Positions 6,866 through 15,111 are shown, numbered from the stretch's first letter. The stretch is DNA of 38,010 nucleotides from Pseudolysinimonas_A sp044239695 (GCF_044239695.1 NZ_JBIIAW010000019.1:1-38010), one strand, 5' to 3'. A program made the numbers and translations. The notes: generated from the sequence alone by a model not told the origin.

Positions 6866-7252
6866 ATGCGCGGGCTCCGCGACGACACCGGTTCCGCGGT
6901 CGTCGAGTTCACCCTCGTCGGAGTGCTGTTGACGTTGCTGACGCTCGCCGTGATCCAGCTCGGTCTCGCGCTGCACGTGCGCAACACGGTGCAGGATGCG
7001 GCCGCCGAAGGCGCGCGGTTCGCGGCGCTCGCCGACAACGTCCCCGCCGACGGGGTGGTGCGCGCCCGGCAGTTGATCACCGAGGCGATCGGACCCGACT
7101 ACGCCACCGACGTCGCCGTCGGAACGGGGGAGTGGATGGGCCACCCCGCAGTGACGGTCACGGTGCGCACGACCCTTCCGGTGATCGGGCTGATCGGCGT
7201 CGGGGGCGGGCTGGAGGTGTCGGGCCATGCGGCGATCGAGACGCTGGACTGA
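6866..7252 (+). CDS. TadE-family pseudopilin
   Basis: The 128-residue product starts MRGLRDDTGSAVVEFTLVGV, the classic TadE entry: a short basic head, G-S-A-x-x-E-F, then a long hydrophobic helix (about residues 11-35). TadE-like proteins are processed by a prepilin peptidase and act as minor pseudopilins in Tad/Flp pilus or secretion systems. The C-terminal part is a small extracellular domain with VTVTVRTTLPVIGLIG. It begins four bases after the pilin-like gene and overlaps the next gene by 26 bases, so the four genes form one operon. Confidence 0.88.
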   Translation: MRGLRDDTGSAVVEFTLVGVLLTLLTLAVIQLGLALHVRNTVQDAAAEGARFAALADNVPADGVVRARQLITEAIGPDYATDVAVGTGEWMGHPAVTVTVRTTLPVIGLIGVGGGLEVSGHAAIETLD

Positions 7253-7700
7253 TCGGCTCGCGCGGCTGGCCCGGGATGAGGGTTCCGCGTCGATCGAGTT
7301 CATCACCGTCGGCATCCTGCTGCTCGTGCCGACCGTCTACCTGGTGCTCGCGCTGTCGTCGATCCAGAGCGCGTCCTTCGCCGTCGAAGGAGCTGCGCGG
7401 CAGGCGTCGCGGGTGTTCGTGCAGGCTGAGTCGCTCGCGCAGGCGGAGGCCGCGGCATCCCGGGCTGTCGCGGTGACGCTCGCCGACTACGGGCTCGATG
7501 CCGCCGACGCCCGGGTCGTCATCACTTGCCGGCCCGACCCGGCGGACTGCCTCACGCGGCGCGGCTTCGTCACCGTGTCGATCTCGACGGCGGCACCGCT
7601 GCCGCTCTTCCCCGCGGTGCTCGAGGCCGACATTCCGCTGGGGGTGCCGATCGACGCGGTGTCGACCGAGCAGGTGTCGCGGTTCGCGGGGGCTCGATGA
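7227..7700 (+). CDS. TadE-like pseudopilin
   Basis: The 157-residue product has a basic head, DEGSASIEFITVGILLLVPT with the Glu-Phe pair of the pseudopilin cleavage region, and a hydrophobic helix (about residues 19-46). The extracellular domain carries two cysteines (ITCRPDPADC) that could form a disulphide. It belongs to the TadE/TadG-like family of Tad pilus assembly. The start overlaps the previous gene by 26 bases and the stop overlaps the next start (ATGA at 7697-7700), showing translational coupling. Confidence 0.85.
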   Translation: MRRSRRWTDRLARLARDEGSASIEFITVGILLLVPTVYLVLALSSIQSASFAVEGAARQASRVFVQAESLAQAEAAASRAVAVTLADYGLDAADARVVITCRPDPADCLTRRGFVTVSISTAAPLPLFPAVLEADIPLGVPIDAVSTEQVSRFAGAR

Positions 7701-8152
7701 GCAGGGTCGCGATGAGGCGGGTGCGGCTCGCCGAGGAGGACGGGTCGACGCTGCCCCTCGTCGCCGGTTTCGGCGCGCTGGCCCTCGCGCTCGTGCTGGT
7801 CGCGGCGGCGGCATCCTCTCTCTATCTCGAGCGCAAGCAGCTGTTCACGCTCGCCGACGGCGCCGCCCTCGTGGGTGCGGAGGCGTTCGACCTCGCCGAG
7901 GTGAGCGTCGCGACCGGCCGCCCGGAGGCCCTGCTCGAGCCGGCCGATGTGCACCGGGACGTCACCGCGTTCCTGGGCGGCACGCCGAACGGCGGGTTCG
8001 AGGGGCTGAAGCTCGAAGAGGCGACGACCCGCGACGGCGAGACCGCGACGGTCACCCTCTCGGCGATCTGGCGTCCGCCGATCGTGACGGTGTTCTTTCC
8101 CGAGGGCTGGCGCATCGAGACGACGGCGACGGCCCGCGCGGTCTTCGGCTGA
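7697..8152 (+). CDS. TadG-like pilus assembly protein (Flp-associated)
   Basis: The 151-residue product starts MSRVAMRRVRLAEEDGSTLP. A single membrane helix follows (LVAGFGALALALVLVAAAAS) and then LYLERKQLFTLADGAALVGA, the hallmark of the TadG/Flp-assembly N-terminal domain, where D-x-A-x-L follows the helix. Gram-positive members of the family are short, as here. ATG 7697 overlaps the previous stop. It is the last gene of the operon; the ATPase and platform genes (tadA/B/C) are not in this window. It is convergent with the J-domain gene ten bases downstream. Confidence 0.82.
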   Translation: MSRVAMRRVRLAEEDGSTLPLVAGFGALALALVLVAAAASSLYLERKQLFTLADGAALVGAEAFDLAEVSVATGRPEALLEPADVHRDVTAFLGGTPNGGFEGLKLEEATTRDGETATVTLSAIWRPPIVTVFFPEGWRIETTATARAVFG

Positions 8153-8162
8153 CGGGTCGTCG

Positions 8163-9125
8163 CTAGACGAAGCGTGCGGCGGCCTGCACCCGGGTGCGCA
8201 CCTCGAAATGGTCGGTGCCGCCGAAGGAGACCCCGGATGCCCGCGTGCCCACCAGGTTCGCCAGGCGCGGGCGCTCGACGAGGAAGGTCTTCGCCCCGCG
8301 GATCGAGCCGACGGCGACGACGCCTTCGGGGGCGGCGCCGTCGGGCACGACGATCGCCAGCGCCGTGAACCGCACCTTCGCCTCCTTCTCGAAGCGTCGG
8401 GCCCGGCCCGCGAGTTCGGCGAACGGCCTCTCGTCGCGGGCGAGTCCGGCGCCGATGACCTCGCCGCGCTTCGTCGACACGCTCGAGCCCCAGTCCTCGC
8501 TGAGCATCGCCCACAGCCCGCTCGGGCCGAGCGCGATGTGGTCGATCTTGCCGGCGGCCCCCTGCGGCCCCGCGGTCAGCCCGTTCTCGGGGCGGCGACC
8601 GGGGTCGGTGCGCACGTCGTTCCAGATCGTGAAGCCGATGCCGAGCCCGGCGAGCACGACGGCGGTGTCCTCCTCGGCGATCGCCGAGGCGAGCAGATGC
8701 TGGATCTCACGCGGCGCCGAGCGCACGAGCTGCGGATCGTACGGGTTCGGGATCGCGGCCCCCCGGCCGACCCACTCCTGCAGCAGGTCGAGGTACTGCT
8801 CGCGATACCAGCCGCCGGGATGCCCGTGCGTGCGCGCCTGCGGCCGGGAGGTCGTGCGGGCGGCCGGAGCGGGCGGGGCGAACGTGCGCTCGGGCTCGTC
8901 GGAACCGCCGGAGCGCGTCGTCCCCGAGTCATAGGCGGCCCGGGCCTCGGCGGTGCCGACCTGCTCCCAGGCGCGCTGCACCCGGTGGAACTGCACCGCC
9001 GACCCGCCCGTGTCGGGGTGGGTCTCGCGCAGTTTCACCCGGTATGCGCGGCGCAGTTCGGCCTCGCTCGCCGTCGGCGCGACCCCGAGCACCGTGTACG
9101 GGCTGAGGGCGAGCGGGCTGGGCAC
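8163..9125 (-). CDS. J-domain protein with C-terminal NERD-like region
   Basis: The N-terminal 65 residues are a DnaJ-type J domain: YTVLGVAPTASEAELRRAYR, and HPD at residues 36-38, the motif that stimulates Hsp70 ATPase. A disordered, Pro/Arg-rich linker follows. The C-terminal 170 residues contain GKIDHIALGPSGLWAMLSED and a later FTALAIVV strand, resembling a NERD (nuclease-related) fold, but the usual catalytic E-x-K is not evident. I chose GTG 9125 because GAGAAT ends six bases upstream; GTG 9143 would add six residues. It may be a co-chaperone with a degenerate nuclease-like domain. The substrate is unknown. Confidence 0.8.
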   Translation of the reverse strand: MPSPLALSPYTVLGVAPTASEAELRRAYRVKLRETHPDTGGSAVQFHRVQRAWEQVGTAEARAAYDSGTTRSGGSDEPERTFAPPAPAARTTSRPQARTHGHPGGWYREQYLDLLQEWVGRGAAIPNPYDPQLVRSAPREIQHLLASAIAEEDTAVVLAGLGIGFTIWNDVRTDPGRRPENGLTAGPQGAAGKIDHIALGPSGLWAMLSEDWGSSVSTKRGEVIGAGLARDERPFAELAGRARRFEKEAKVRFTALAIVVPDGAAPEGVVAVGSIRGAKTFLVERPRLANLVGTRASGVSFGGTDHFEVRTRVQAAARFV

Positions 9126-9161
9126 CGGGATATTCTCCGGCACGCGGAGCGTGAGTTCGCT

Positions 9162-10406
9162 CTACGCCGGAGGCTGCCCGGGCCGCGACGACACGTACCG
9201 GGGCACGGAGATGCGCAGGATGAGCGCTCCGACGAGCCCGAGGACCCCGAGCGTCGCGACCCCGACCGACAGGCTGAGCGCCGCCGTGATCGCCGTGACG
9301 AGGATCGGCGCCCCCGCCCCGCCGAGGTCGACGGTGAAGCGCCAGGCGCCGAGGAAGGGCGCAGGATTGCGGCGGTCGGCGAGGTCGGCGGCGAGCGTCA
9401 TGAGGATGCCCGAGCCGAGCCCGTTGGCGACCGAGAGGAAGAGGGCGATGCCGACGAACCAGCCCACCCGGGTGTCGAGGTCGTGGGTGAACGACAGCGC
9501 GAGGAGCCCGGCCGAGAGGCCGATCGTGCACGGCAGGATCGCCCACAGCCGCCCGAAGCGGTCCATGATCCAGCCGCCGAGGAAGAACAGCGAGAAGTCG
9601 ACGACCCCCGCCACACCGATGATGACGGAGGTGGTCGCTTCGTCGAGCCCGATGCTGACCGCCCACACCGGCAGCACGACCTGGCGCACCTGGCGCAGGC
9701 CGGAGAGCAGGGCCGCGCCGACGCCGACGCTGAGCAGCACCTTCCGCTTGCTCGCGAGTGTGCTCCAGAGGTTCGTCCCCTCGAGACCGATCTCGGCCTC
9801 GCCGGGCGTGCGCGGCCCGCGGGAGAGCGCGGCCCCCGGGTCTTTCAGCACCAGCAGCAGGGTCGCGGCGAGGAAGCAGCAGACCGCCAGAAGCGCCACG
9901 ACGCTCGCCGGCTGCCCGGTGAGGGTCAGCAGCGCGGCGCCGGCGAACGGTCCGGCGACGGCCCCGAGCCGATTGCTGCCGCCGAGCGTCGACAGGGCGC
10001 GCGCCCGCATGTGCACCGGCACGAACGTGGTCATGAAGGCGTGTCGCGCGAGGCCGAACGCGGCCCCGGCGATGCCGATGAGCAGCACCCCGAGACCGAG
10101 CACCGCGGGATGCGGCGCCACCACCAGCGCCACGGCCCCGACCAGGGCGAGCCCGGCGGCGGCGAGCATCGCGCGCCGCTCGCCGATGCGGGCGACGATC
10201 GCGCCGCTCGGGATGTCGCCCAGCAACTGCCCGACGACGAGCATCGAGGCGATGAGCGCGGCACCGCCGAGGTCGGTGCCGAGTCCGCTGGCGAGAGCCG
10301 GGATGACCGGGATGAGCGCGAACTGCCCCATCGAGAAGACGATCGTCGGCAGGAACACGACGACGACGATCGACCGCCAGCGGAAGGGCGGATCCAGGGC
10401 GGACAT
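9162..10406 (-). CDS. MFS transporter
   Basis: The 414-residue, twelve-helix major facilitator starts MSALDPPFRWRSIVVVVFLP. The cytoplasmic loop between helices 2 and 3 is GDIPSGAIVARIGERRAM, a variant of the MFS motif G-x3-D-x2-GRR. The second half starts near the central loop SRGPRTPGEAEIGLEG. It most resembles drug/sugar exporter-type MFS proteins; the substrate cannot be inferred. It is transcribed divergently from prfB, with only 34 bases between the starts. TAACGT on the minus strand (10415-10420) lies eight bases before its ATG. Confidence 0.88.
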   Translation of the reverse strand: MSALDPPFRWRSIVVVVFLPTIVFSMGQFALIPVIPALASGLGTDLGGAALIASMLVVGQLLGDIPSGAIVARIGERRAMLAAAGLALVGAVALVVAPHPAVLGLGVLLIGIAGAAFGLARHAFMTTFVPVHMRARALSTLGGSNRLGAVAGPFAGAALLTLTGQPASVVALLAVCCFLAATLLLVLKDPGAALSRGPRTPGEAEIGLEGTNLWSTLASKRKVLLSVGVGAALLSGLRQVRQVVLPVWAVSIGLDEATTSVIIGVAGVVDFSLFFLGGWIMDRFGRLWAILPCTIGLSAGLLALSFTHDLDTRVGWFVGIALFLSVANGLGSGILMTLAADLADRRNPAPFLGAWRFTVDLGGAGAPILVTAITAALSLSVGVATLGVLGLVGALILRISVPRYVSSRPGQPPA

Positions 10407-10425
10407 CCCTGCTCACGTTACGCCG

Positions 10426-10431
10426 TAGTCT
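10426..10431 (+). promoter_or_regulatory. -10 element of the prfB promoter
   Basis: TAGTCT lies nine bases before ATG 10441. The block TAGTCTGGACCGGTCATG is almost identical to that before ftsE (TAGCCTGGTCCGGTCATG at 14050). Transcription would start within three bases of the start codon. Confidence 0.6.
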
Positions 10432-10440
10432 GGACCGGTC

Positions 10441-11550
10441 ATGATCGACCTCGACCTCGGCGCAGAAATCGCGGCCCTCCGCAGCACGTTCAACGACATC
10501 CGCAGCGTCATCGGCGTCGAGCGACTCGAAGCCGAGATCGCCGACCTGAGCGAGAAAGCCGGCGCCCAGGACCTCTGGGACGACCCGGATGCCGCGCAGA
10601 AGGTGACGAGCGCGCTGAGCCATCGGCAGTCCGAGCTCGCGCGCATCGTCGGCATCGAGTCCCGGCTCGACGACCTCGAGGTGCTCGTCGAACTCGCGAT
10701 CGAAGGCGACGACGAGCAGGCCGCCCAGGAGGCGCGCGACGAACTCGTCGCCCTGCAGAAGACGCTCGGCGACTTCGAGGTGCAGATCCTGCTCGACGGC
10801 GAGTACGACGACCGCGGAGCCGTCGTCACCATCCGCTCGGGCGCCGGCGGCGACGACGCCACCGACTTCGCCGAGATGCTCATGCGCATGTACCTGCGCT
10901 GGGCGGAGCGCCACAAGTACCCGGTCAAGGTGCTCGACACCTCCTACGCGGAAGGCGCGGGCATCAAGTCGGCGACCTTCGAAGTGGATGCGCCCTACGC
11001 GTTCGGCACCCTGAGCGTCGAGGCGGGCACCCACCGCCTCGCCCGCATCAGCCCCTTCGGCTCCGCCGACAAGCGGCAGACCAGCTTCGCCGCGGTCGAG
11101 GTCATCCCCGTCATGGAGGAGGCCAAGGAGGTCGAGGTGCCGGAAGGCGACATCCGGGTGGATGTCTTCCGCTCGAGCGGTCCCGGCGGTCAGAGTGTCA
11201 ACACGACCGACTCGGCGGTGCGGATCACCCACATCCCGACCGGCATCGTCGTGTCGATGCAGAACGAGAAGTCGCAGATCCAGAACCGCGCGGTCGCGAT
11301 GCGCGTGCTGCAGACCCGCCTCATGCTGCTGCAGCGCGAGGAGGAGGCCGCGAAGAAGAAAGAACTCGCCGGCACGATCACCGCGTCGTGGGGCGACCAG
11401 ATGCGCTCCTACTTCCTCTACGGGCAGCAGCTCGTGAAGGACCTGCGCACGGGCCACGAGGTGGGCAACCCGGCCGTCGTCTTCGACGGCGACCTCGACG
11501 GGTTCATCGCCGCGGGCATCCGCTGGCGCAAGTCGCGGGTCGAGGACTGA
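10441..11550 (+). CDS. prfB: Peptide chain release factor 2
   Basis: Class I release factor that reads UGA and UAA in the ribosomal A site and triggers peptide release. At 369 residues it is full length. It has the stop-codon-reading tripeptide SPF (Ser204-Phe206), specific to RF2, and the catalytic GGQ at 249-251 within SSGPGGQSVNTTDSAVRITH. The frame is continuous from ATG 10441, so there is no in-frame UGA and no autoregulatory +1 frameshift like that of Escherichia coli. The order prfB...ftsE-ftsX-smpB is conserved in actinobacteria, but here an MFS and an LtrA-type gene sit between prfB and ftsE. Confidence 0.97.
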   Translation: MIDLDLGAEIAALRSTFNDIRSVIGVERLEAEIADLSEKAGAQDLWDDPDAAQKVTSALSHRQSELARIVGIESRLDDLEVLVELAIEGDDEQAAQEARDELVALQKTLGDFEVQILLDGEYDDRGAVVTIRSGAGGDDATDFAEMLMRMYLRWAERHKYPVKVLDTSYAEGAGIKSATFEVDAPYAFGTLSVEAGTHRLARISPFGSADKRQTSFAAVEVIPVMEEAKEVEVPEGDIRVDVFRSSGPGGQSVNTTDSAVRITHIPTGIVVSMQNEKSQIQNRAVAMRVLQTRLMLLQREEEAAKKKELAGTITASWGDQMRSYFLYGQQLVKDLRTGHEVGNPAVVFDGDLDGFIAAGIRWRKSRVED

Positions 11551-12734
11551 TCACGCTTCCCCGTCCGCTCGCCTTCGTCGGCTTCACCGCGACGCTCGTG
11601 TCGCTCTATCTCGCGAGCGGCGCGCCGACGCCCCTGCTCATCGTCTGGCAGCGCGAGTGGGGCTTCCCCGATTCGCTCGTCGCCCTCGCCTTCGCGATCT
11701 ACGCGTTCACCTTCCTCGCCGCGCTACTCGTCGGCGGTTCGCTCTCCGACTTCCTGGGACGCAAGCCGGTCATCCTGGTCTCGCTCGTCGTCGCCCTCGG
11801 CTCGATCGCGATGTTCATGCTCGCGCCGTCGATCGAGTGGGTGATCGCGGCGCGGGCCGTGCAGGGCCTCGCGGTCGGCGTCGTCACGGCGGCGTACACG
11901 GCGGCGCTCGTCGAGCTCGCGAAGCCCGGAACGCGCGTCGGCCCGGTCGTCGCGGCCGCGGCCCCGGTCGGCGGACTCGGGCTCGGCGCCCTGTTCGGCG
12001 GGATCGCCGTCGAGCTCTTCGACCAGAACGCCGACGAGGTGCTGTTCGCCGTCGTCGCCGGCCTGCTGGTGCTCGGACTCGTGATCACCGTGCTGGCTCC
12101 GGAGACCACGACCCGGGTGCCGGGTGTGCTGAGGTCGCTCATCCCGCAGGTCGTCGTCCCGGCCGAAGCGCGCTCGTTCTTCGTGCGGATGCTGCCGATC
12201 CTCGTCGCCGCTTGGATGACCGGGTCGCTCTTCCTCGGGCTCGCGCCGACCGTCGTGCACGGCATCCTGCACGTCGACTCCGGATTCATCGACGGCTTCA
12301 CCGGCTCGATCCACGGTCTCTCGGTCTGCATCGGCAGCGTCGTCTTCGGCCGCGTCGCGGTGCCGTACGCGCTGCGCGGGGGAGCGGCCGGGCTCGTCGT
12401 CGGAGTCGGGGTCATCGTCGTCGGCATCCTGACGGCCACCATCGCGCTCGTCTGGATCGGCGGGGTCATCGAGGCGCTCGCCTTCGGGGCCGCGTTCGGC
12501 GCCATCTTCCGCGGGCTGGCCCCCCTCGCCCCCGAACACCAGCGGGCCGGCACCTTCGCCGCCGTGTACGTCGCGGCCTACCTCGCCCTCGGCATCCCGG
12601 CGGTGGTCGCCGGCCAGCTCATCGCGCCGCTCGGGCTGCTGACGGTGATCGTCGGCTGGACGGCGCTGATCGTCGTACTCGCCGCCGTCGGGCTGCTTAT
12701 CCAGCTCCGTCGTCCGCGGGCGCGCGCCGCCTAA
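11547..12734 (+). CDS. MFS transporter directly behind prfB
   Basis: A major facilitator of about 390 residues. The loop after helix 2 is GGSLSDFLGRKPVILVSLVV, a canonical MFS motif A (G-x3-D-x-LGRK). Twelve helices can be traced, and the protein ends QLRRPRARAA. Helix 1 (LAFVGFTATLVSLYLASGA) begins upstream of the first standard start, GTG 11598, so beginning there would cut the helix. No ATG, GTG or TTG exists in frame between the prfB stop and 11598. I therefore mark the CTG at 11547, which overlaps the prfB stop, as a provisional start. The gene is certain but its start is not. Co-transcription with prfB is likely. Confidence 0.85.
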   Translation: MITLPRPLAFVGFTATLVSLYLASGAPTPLLIVWQREWGFPDSLVALAFAIYAFTFLAALLVGGSLSDFLGRKPVILVSLVVALGSIAMFMLAPSIEWVIAARAVQGLAVGVVTAAYTAALVELAKPGTRVGPVVAAAAPVGGLGLGALFGGIAVELFDQNADEVLFAVVAGLLVLGLVITVLAPETTTRVPGVLRSLIPQVVVPAEARSFFVRMLPILVAAWMTGSLFLGLAPTVVHGILHVDSGFIDGFTGSIHGLSVCIGSVVFGRVAVPYALRGGAAGLVVGVGVIVVGILTATIALVWIGGVIEALAFGAAFGAIFRGLAPLAPEHQRAGTFAAVYVAAYLALGIPAVVAGQLIAPLGLLTVIVGWTALIVVLAAVGLLIQLRRPRARAA

Positions 12735-12737
12735 TCT
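12732..12737 (+). promoter_or_regulatory. -10 element TAATCT before the LtrA-family gene
   Basis: TAATCT ends six bases before GTG 12744, the leaderless arrangement. Its first three bases are the stop codon of the preceding MFS gene. Confidence 0.5.
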
Positions 12738-12743
12738 GGTGCG

Positions 12744-14012
12744 GTGACCGCCGCCTCCCCGCTCGCCGCGCCCCGCGCCCCGGGCGCCCACCACCGTCTG
12801 CGCCGCATGACCGGGCGCGACCCGCAGGAAGGCCACCGCGCGGCGACCCCGCTGGAACTGCTCTTCGATCTGACTCTGGTGGTCGCCTTCGCCCAGGCCG
12901 GCAACGAGATGTCCCACCTCGTCGCCGAAGGTCACGTCTCGGCCGCGATCCTCGCGTTCGCGTTCATCTCGTTCGCCGTCATCTGGGCGTGGATCAACTT
13001 CTCGTGGTTCGCGTCGGCCTTCGACACCGACGACTGGTTCTACCGCGTGACGACGATGGTGCAGATGGTCGGCGTGATCGTGCTCGCGCTCGGCATCCCC
13101 GCCGTCTTCCACTCGATCGATCACGGCGAGACGATCGACAACACCGTCGTCGTCGCGGGATACGTCGTGATGCGGGTCGCGATGCTCGCGCAGTGGATCC
13201 GGGTCGCGGTGCAGGATCCGGCGCATCGGCCGGTCGCGCTCGCCTACGCGGTGTCGCTCGGCGTCGCCCAGGTCGGCTGGGTCGCGGCGATCTTCCTCGA
13301 GATACCGATCGCGGCGGCCGTCCCCGTGCTCACCCTGCTCTACGCGATCGAGCTGGTCGGGCCGATCCTCGCCGAGCGTCGCACCGGCGGCACCCCGTGG
13401 CACGCGCATCACATCGCCGAGCGCTACGGGCTGCTGATGATCATCACCCTCGGGGAAGGCATCCTCGGCACGATCGCTGCAGTCTCGGTGCTCGTGGACC
13501 GGGTGGGCTGGAGCTCCGAGGCCGTGCTCGTCACGATCGCGGGGGTGGGGCTCACCTTCGGGCTGTGGTGGAACTACTTCATCATCCCGTCGGCGGCGGT
13601 GCTGGGGCGCCATCGGCAGCGCTCCTTCGTCTGGGGATACGTCCACATCCCGCTGCTCGCCGCCACCGCGGCGGTGGGCGCCGGTCTGCACGTCGCGGCC
13701 TACGTGGTCGAGGGCGAGGCGACGATCGGCGTCGTCGGGGCGGTGCTCGCCACCGCGATCCCGGTCGCCATCGCATCGCTGCTCTACTTCGCGCTCTACA
13801 GCCTCCTGGTTCGAGGCTTCGACCCGTTCCACGTCGGACTGTTCCTGGGCACCATGGCGGTGCTCGGCCTCGCGGTCCTCCTGGCCGCGAATGGGATGTC
13901 GCTGGGCTGGAGCCTCGTCGTGGTGATGCTGGCCCCGGTCGTGACGATCGTCGGTTTCGAGGCGATCGGGCACCGGCACCTCGCGGCGGCCGTCGCGCGC
14001 ACCCTCGCTTAG
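12744..14012 (+). CDS. Low temperature requirement A (LtrA) family membrane protein
   Basis: The 422-residue polytopic membrane protein carries the LtrA signature near its N-terminus: TPLELLFDLTLVVAFAQAGN, then IWAWINFSWFASAFDTDDWF. The conserved histidine/acid motif AHHIAERYGLLMIITLGEGI is in the middle. About eleven to twelve helices can be traced. The family is named after a Listeria locus needed for growth in the cold, but its biochemical role is not established. GTG 12744 is supported by TAATCT six bases upstream. The gene is an insertion in the usual prfB-ftsE order. Confidence 0.9.
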   Translation: MTAASPLAAPRAPGAHHRLRRMTGRDPQEGHRAATPLELLFDLTLVVAFAQAGNEMSHLVAEGHVSAAILAFAFISFAVIWAWINFSWFASAFDTDDWFYRVTTMVQMVGVIVLALGIPAVFHSIDHGETIDNTVVVAGYVVMRVAMLAQWIRVAVQDPAHRPVALAYAVSLGVAQVGWVAAIFLEIPIAAAVPVLTLLYAIELVGPILAERRTGGTPWHAHHIAERYGLLMIITLGEGILGTIAAVSVLVDRVGWSSEAVLVTIAGVGLTFGLWWNYFIIPSAAVLGRHRQRSFVWGYVHIPLLAATAAVGAGLHVAAYVVEGEATIGVVGAVLATAIPVAIASLLYFALYSLLVRGFDPFHVGLFLGTMAVLGLAVLLAANGMSLGWSLVVVMLAPVVTIVGFEAIGHRHLAAAVARTLA

Positions 14013-14049
14013 GGGGAGTGTCGCACCCGTGAGAAAGAGGATGCCGACT

Positions 14050-14055
14050 TAGCCT
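14050..14055 (+). promoter_or_regulatory. -10 element of the ftsE promoter
   Basis: TAGCCT lies nine bases before ATG 14065. Its surrounding block matches the prfB promoter block at 10426 with two mismatches over 18 bases. Confidence 0.55.
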
Positions 14056-14064
14056 GGTCCGGTC

Positions 14065-15111
14065 ATGATCCGGTTCGAGGGCGTCACCAAGACCTATCCG
14101 GGCACCTCCCGTCCTGCGCTCAACGGCGTGGACCTCGAGGTGCTCAAAGGCGAGTTCGTGTTCCTGGTCGGGGCCTCCGGATCGGGCAAGTCCTCGTTCC
14201 TGCGCCTCGTCCTCAAGGAGGATCGGCCGACGAAGGGCAAGATCTTCGTGCTCGGGCAAGAGCTCGCCGCCATCTCCAGCGGCAAGGTCCCCTACTTCCG
14301 GCGCAGCCTCGGGGTCGTGTTCCAGGATTTCCGGCTGCTGCCCAACAAGACCGTCTTCGACAACGTCGCGTTCACGCTTCAGGTGATCGGCAAGAGCAAG
14401 GGCTTCATCCAGGAAGCCGTGCCCGATGTGCTCAAGATGGTCGGCCTCGGCGGCAAGCAGAACCGCTACCCCCACGAACTCTCCGGCGGTGAGCAGCAGC
14501 GCGTCGCGATCGCCCGGGCCGTCGTCAACAAGCCGGCCATCATGCTCGCCGACGAGCCCACCGGAAACCTCGACCCCGCCACGAGCGCCGGCATCATGAC
14601 GCTGCTCGCGACGATCAACGCGAACGGCACGACCGTGCTCATGGCGACCCACGACGTCGGGATCGTCGACTCGATGAAGCGGCGCGTCATCGAACTCGTC
14701 GGTGGTCAGATCGTGCGCGACGAGCGGCAGGGCGGCTACCAGACCCAGTCGATGCCGATGCAGAAGGTGCGGAAGGCCGAACCCTCGTTCGACGACCTCG
14801 CCGCCGCCGTCCCGACTCCCCAGCCGACCCCGACCCCGACCCCGGCCGTCGCCCCGTCGACCGCCGTGCCGATCACGGTCGAGGAGGTCGCTCCGACGAC
14901 CGACCCGATCGACGTGATCCTGGCTCCCGCCGCTGCGACCGACGACCAGCCCCCGGCGGACGCGACGGAACCGGCCGAGGCGACCCCGGCATCCGCTCCT
15001 CCGGTCGCGCCGACCACCCGGCGTCCCGCCGTCATCCCCGAACCCGGGTCGGGTCCGCCGCCCGGATTCGTCTGGCCGAAAGCCCCCGACTCGCTGCGGA
15101 GCGACCGATGA
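14065..15111 (+). CDS. ftsE: Cell division ATP-binding protein FtsE with long C-terminal tail
   Basis: ATPase partner of FtsX, controlling septal peptidoglycan hydrolases at the division site. The ABC core occupies about residues 1-228: Walker A GASGSGKSS (36-44), signature LSGGEQQR (139-146) and Walker B IMLADEPTGNLD (Asp163/Glu164). FtsE is usually about 229 residues, but this one is 348. The extra 115 or so residues are Pro/Thr/Ala-rich and disordered-looking (PTPQPTPTPTP) and end PKAPDSLRSDR. The tail is in frame with good codon use and runs into an ATGA overlap with ftsX, so it is a real extension and not a missed stop. Identity is certain; the tail's role is unknown. Confidence 0.96.
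   Translation: MIRFEGVTKTYPGTSRPALNGVDLEVLKGEFVFLVGASGSGKSSFLRLVLKEDRPTKGKIFVLGQELAAISSGKVPYFRRSLGVVFQDFRLLPNKTVFDNVAFTLQVIGKSKGFIQEAVPDVLKMVGLGGKQNRYPHELSGGEQQRVAIARAVVNKPAIMLADEPTGNLDPATSAGIMTLLATINANGTTVLMATHDVGIVDSMKRRVIELVGGQIVRDERQGGYQTQSMPMQKVRKAEPSFDDLAAAVPTPQPTPTPTPAVAPSTAVPITVEEVAPTTDPIDVILAPAAATDDQPPADATEPAEATPASAPPVAPTTRRPAVIPEPGSGPPPGFVWPKAPDSLRSDR

Noticed and set aside
10441..10530. Programmed +1 frameshift in prfB
   Set aside because: The reading frame is continuous with no in-frame UGA near codon 25.
8208..12734. Very long open frame (over 1500 codons) across several genes
   Set aside because: Only its last 395 or so codons encode a protein (the MFS transporter). The rest is antisense or out of frame to the J-domain, MFS and prfB genes and has Arg/Gly/Ala-rich shadow composition caused by high GC.
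14820..14846. Short tandem repeat CCGACC in the ftsE tail
   Set aside because: Only a few units, fully explained by the Pro-Thr coding repeat; too short to call a separate repeat element.
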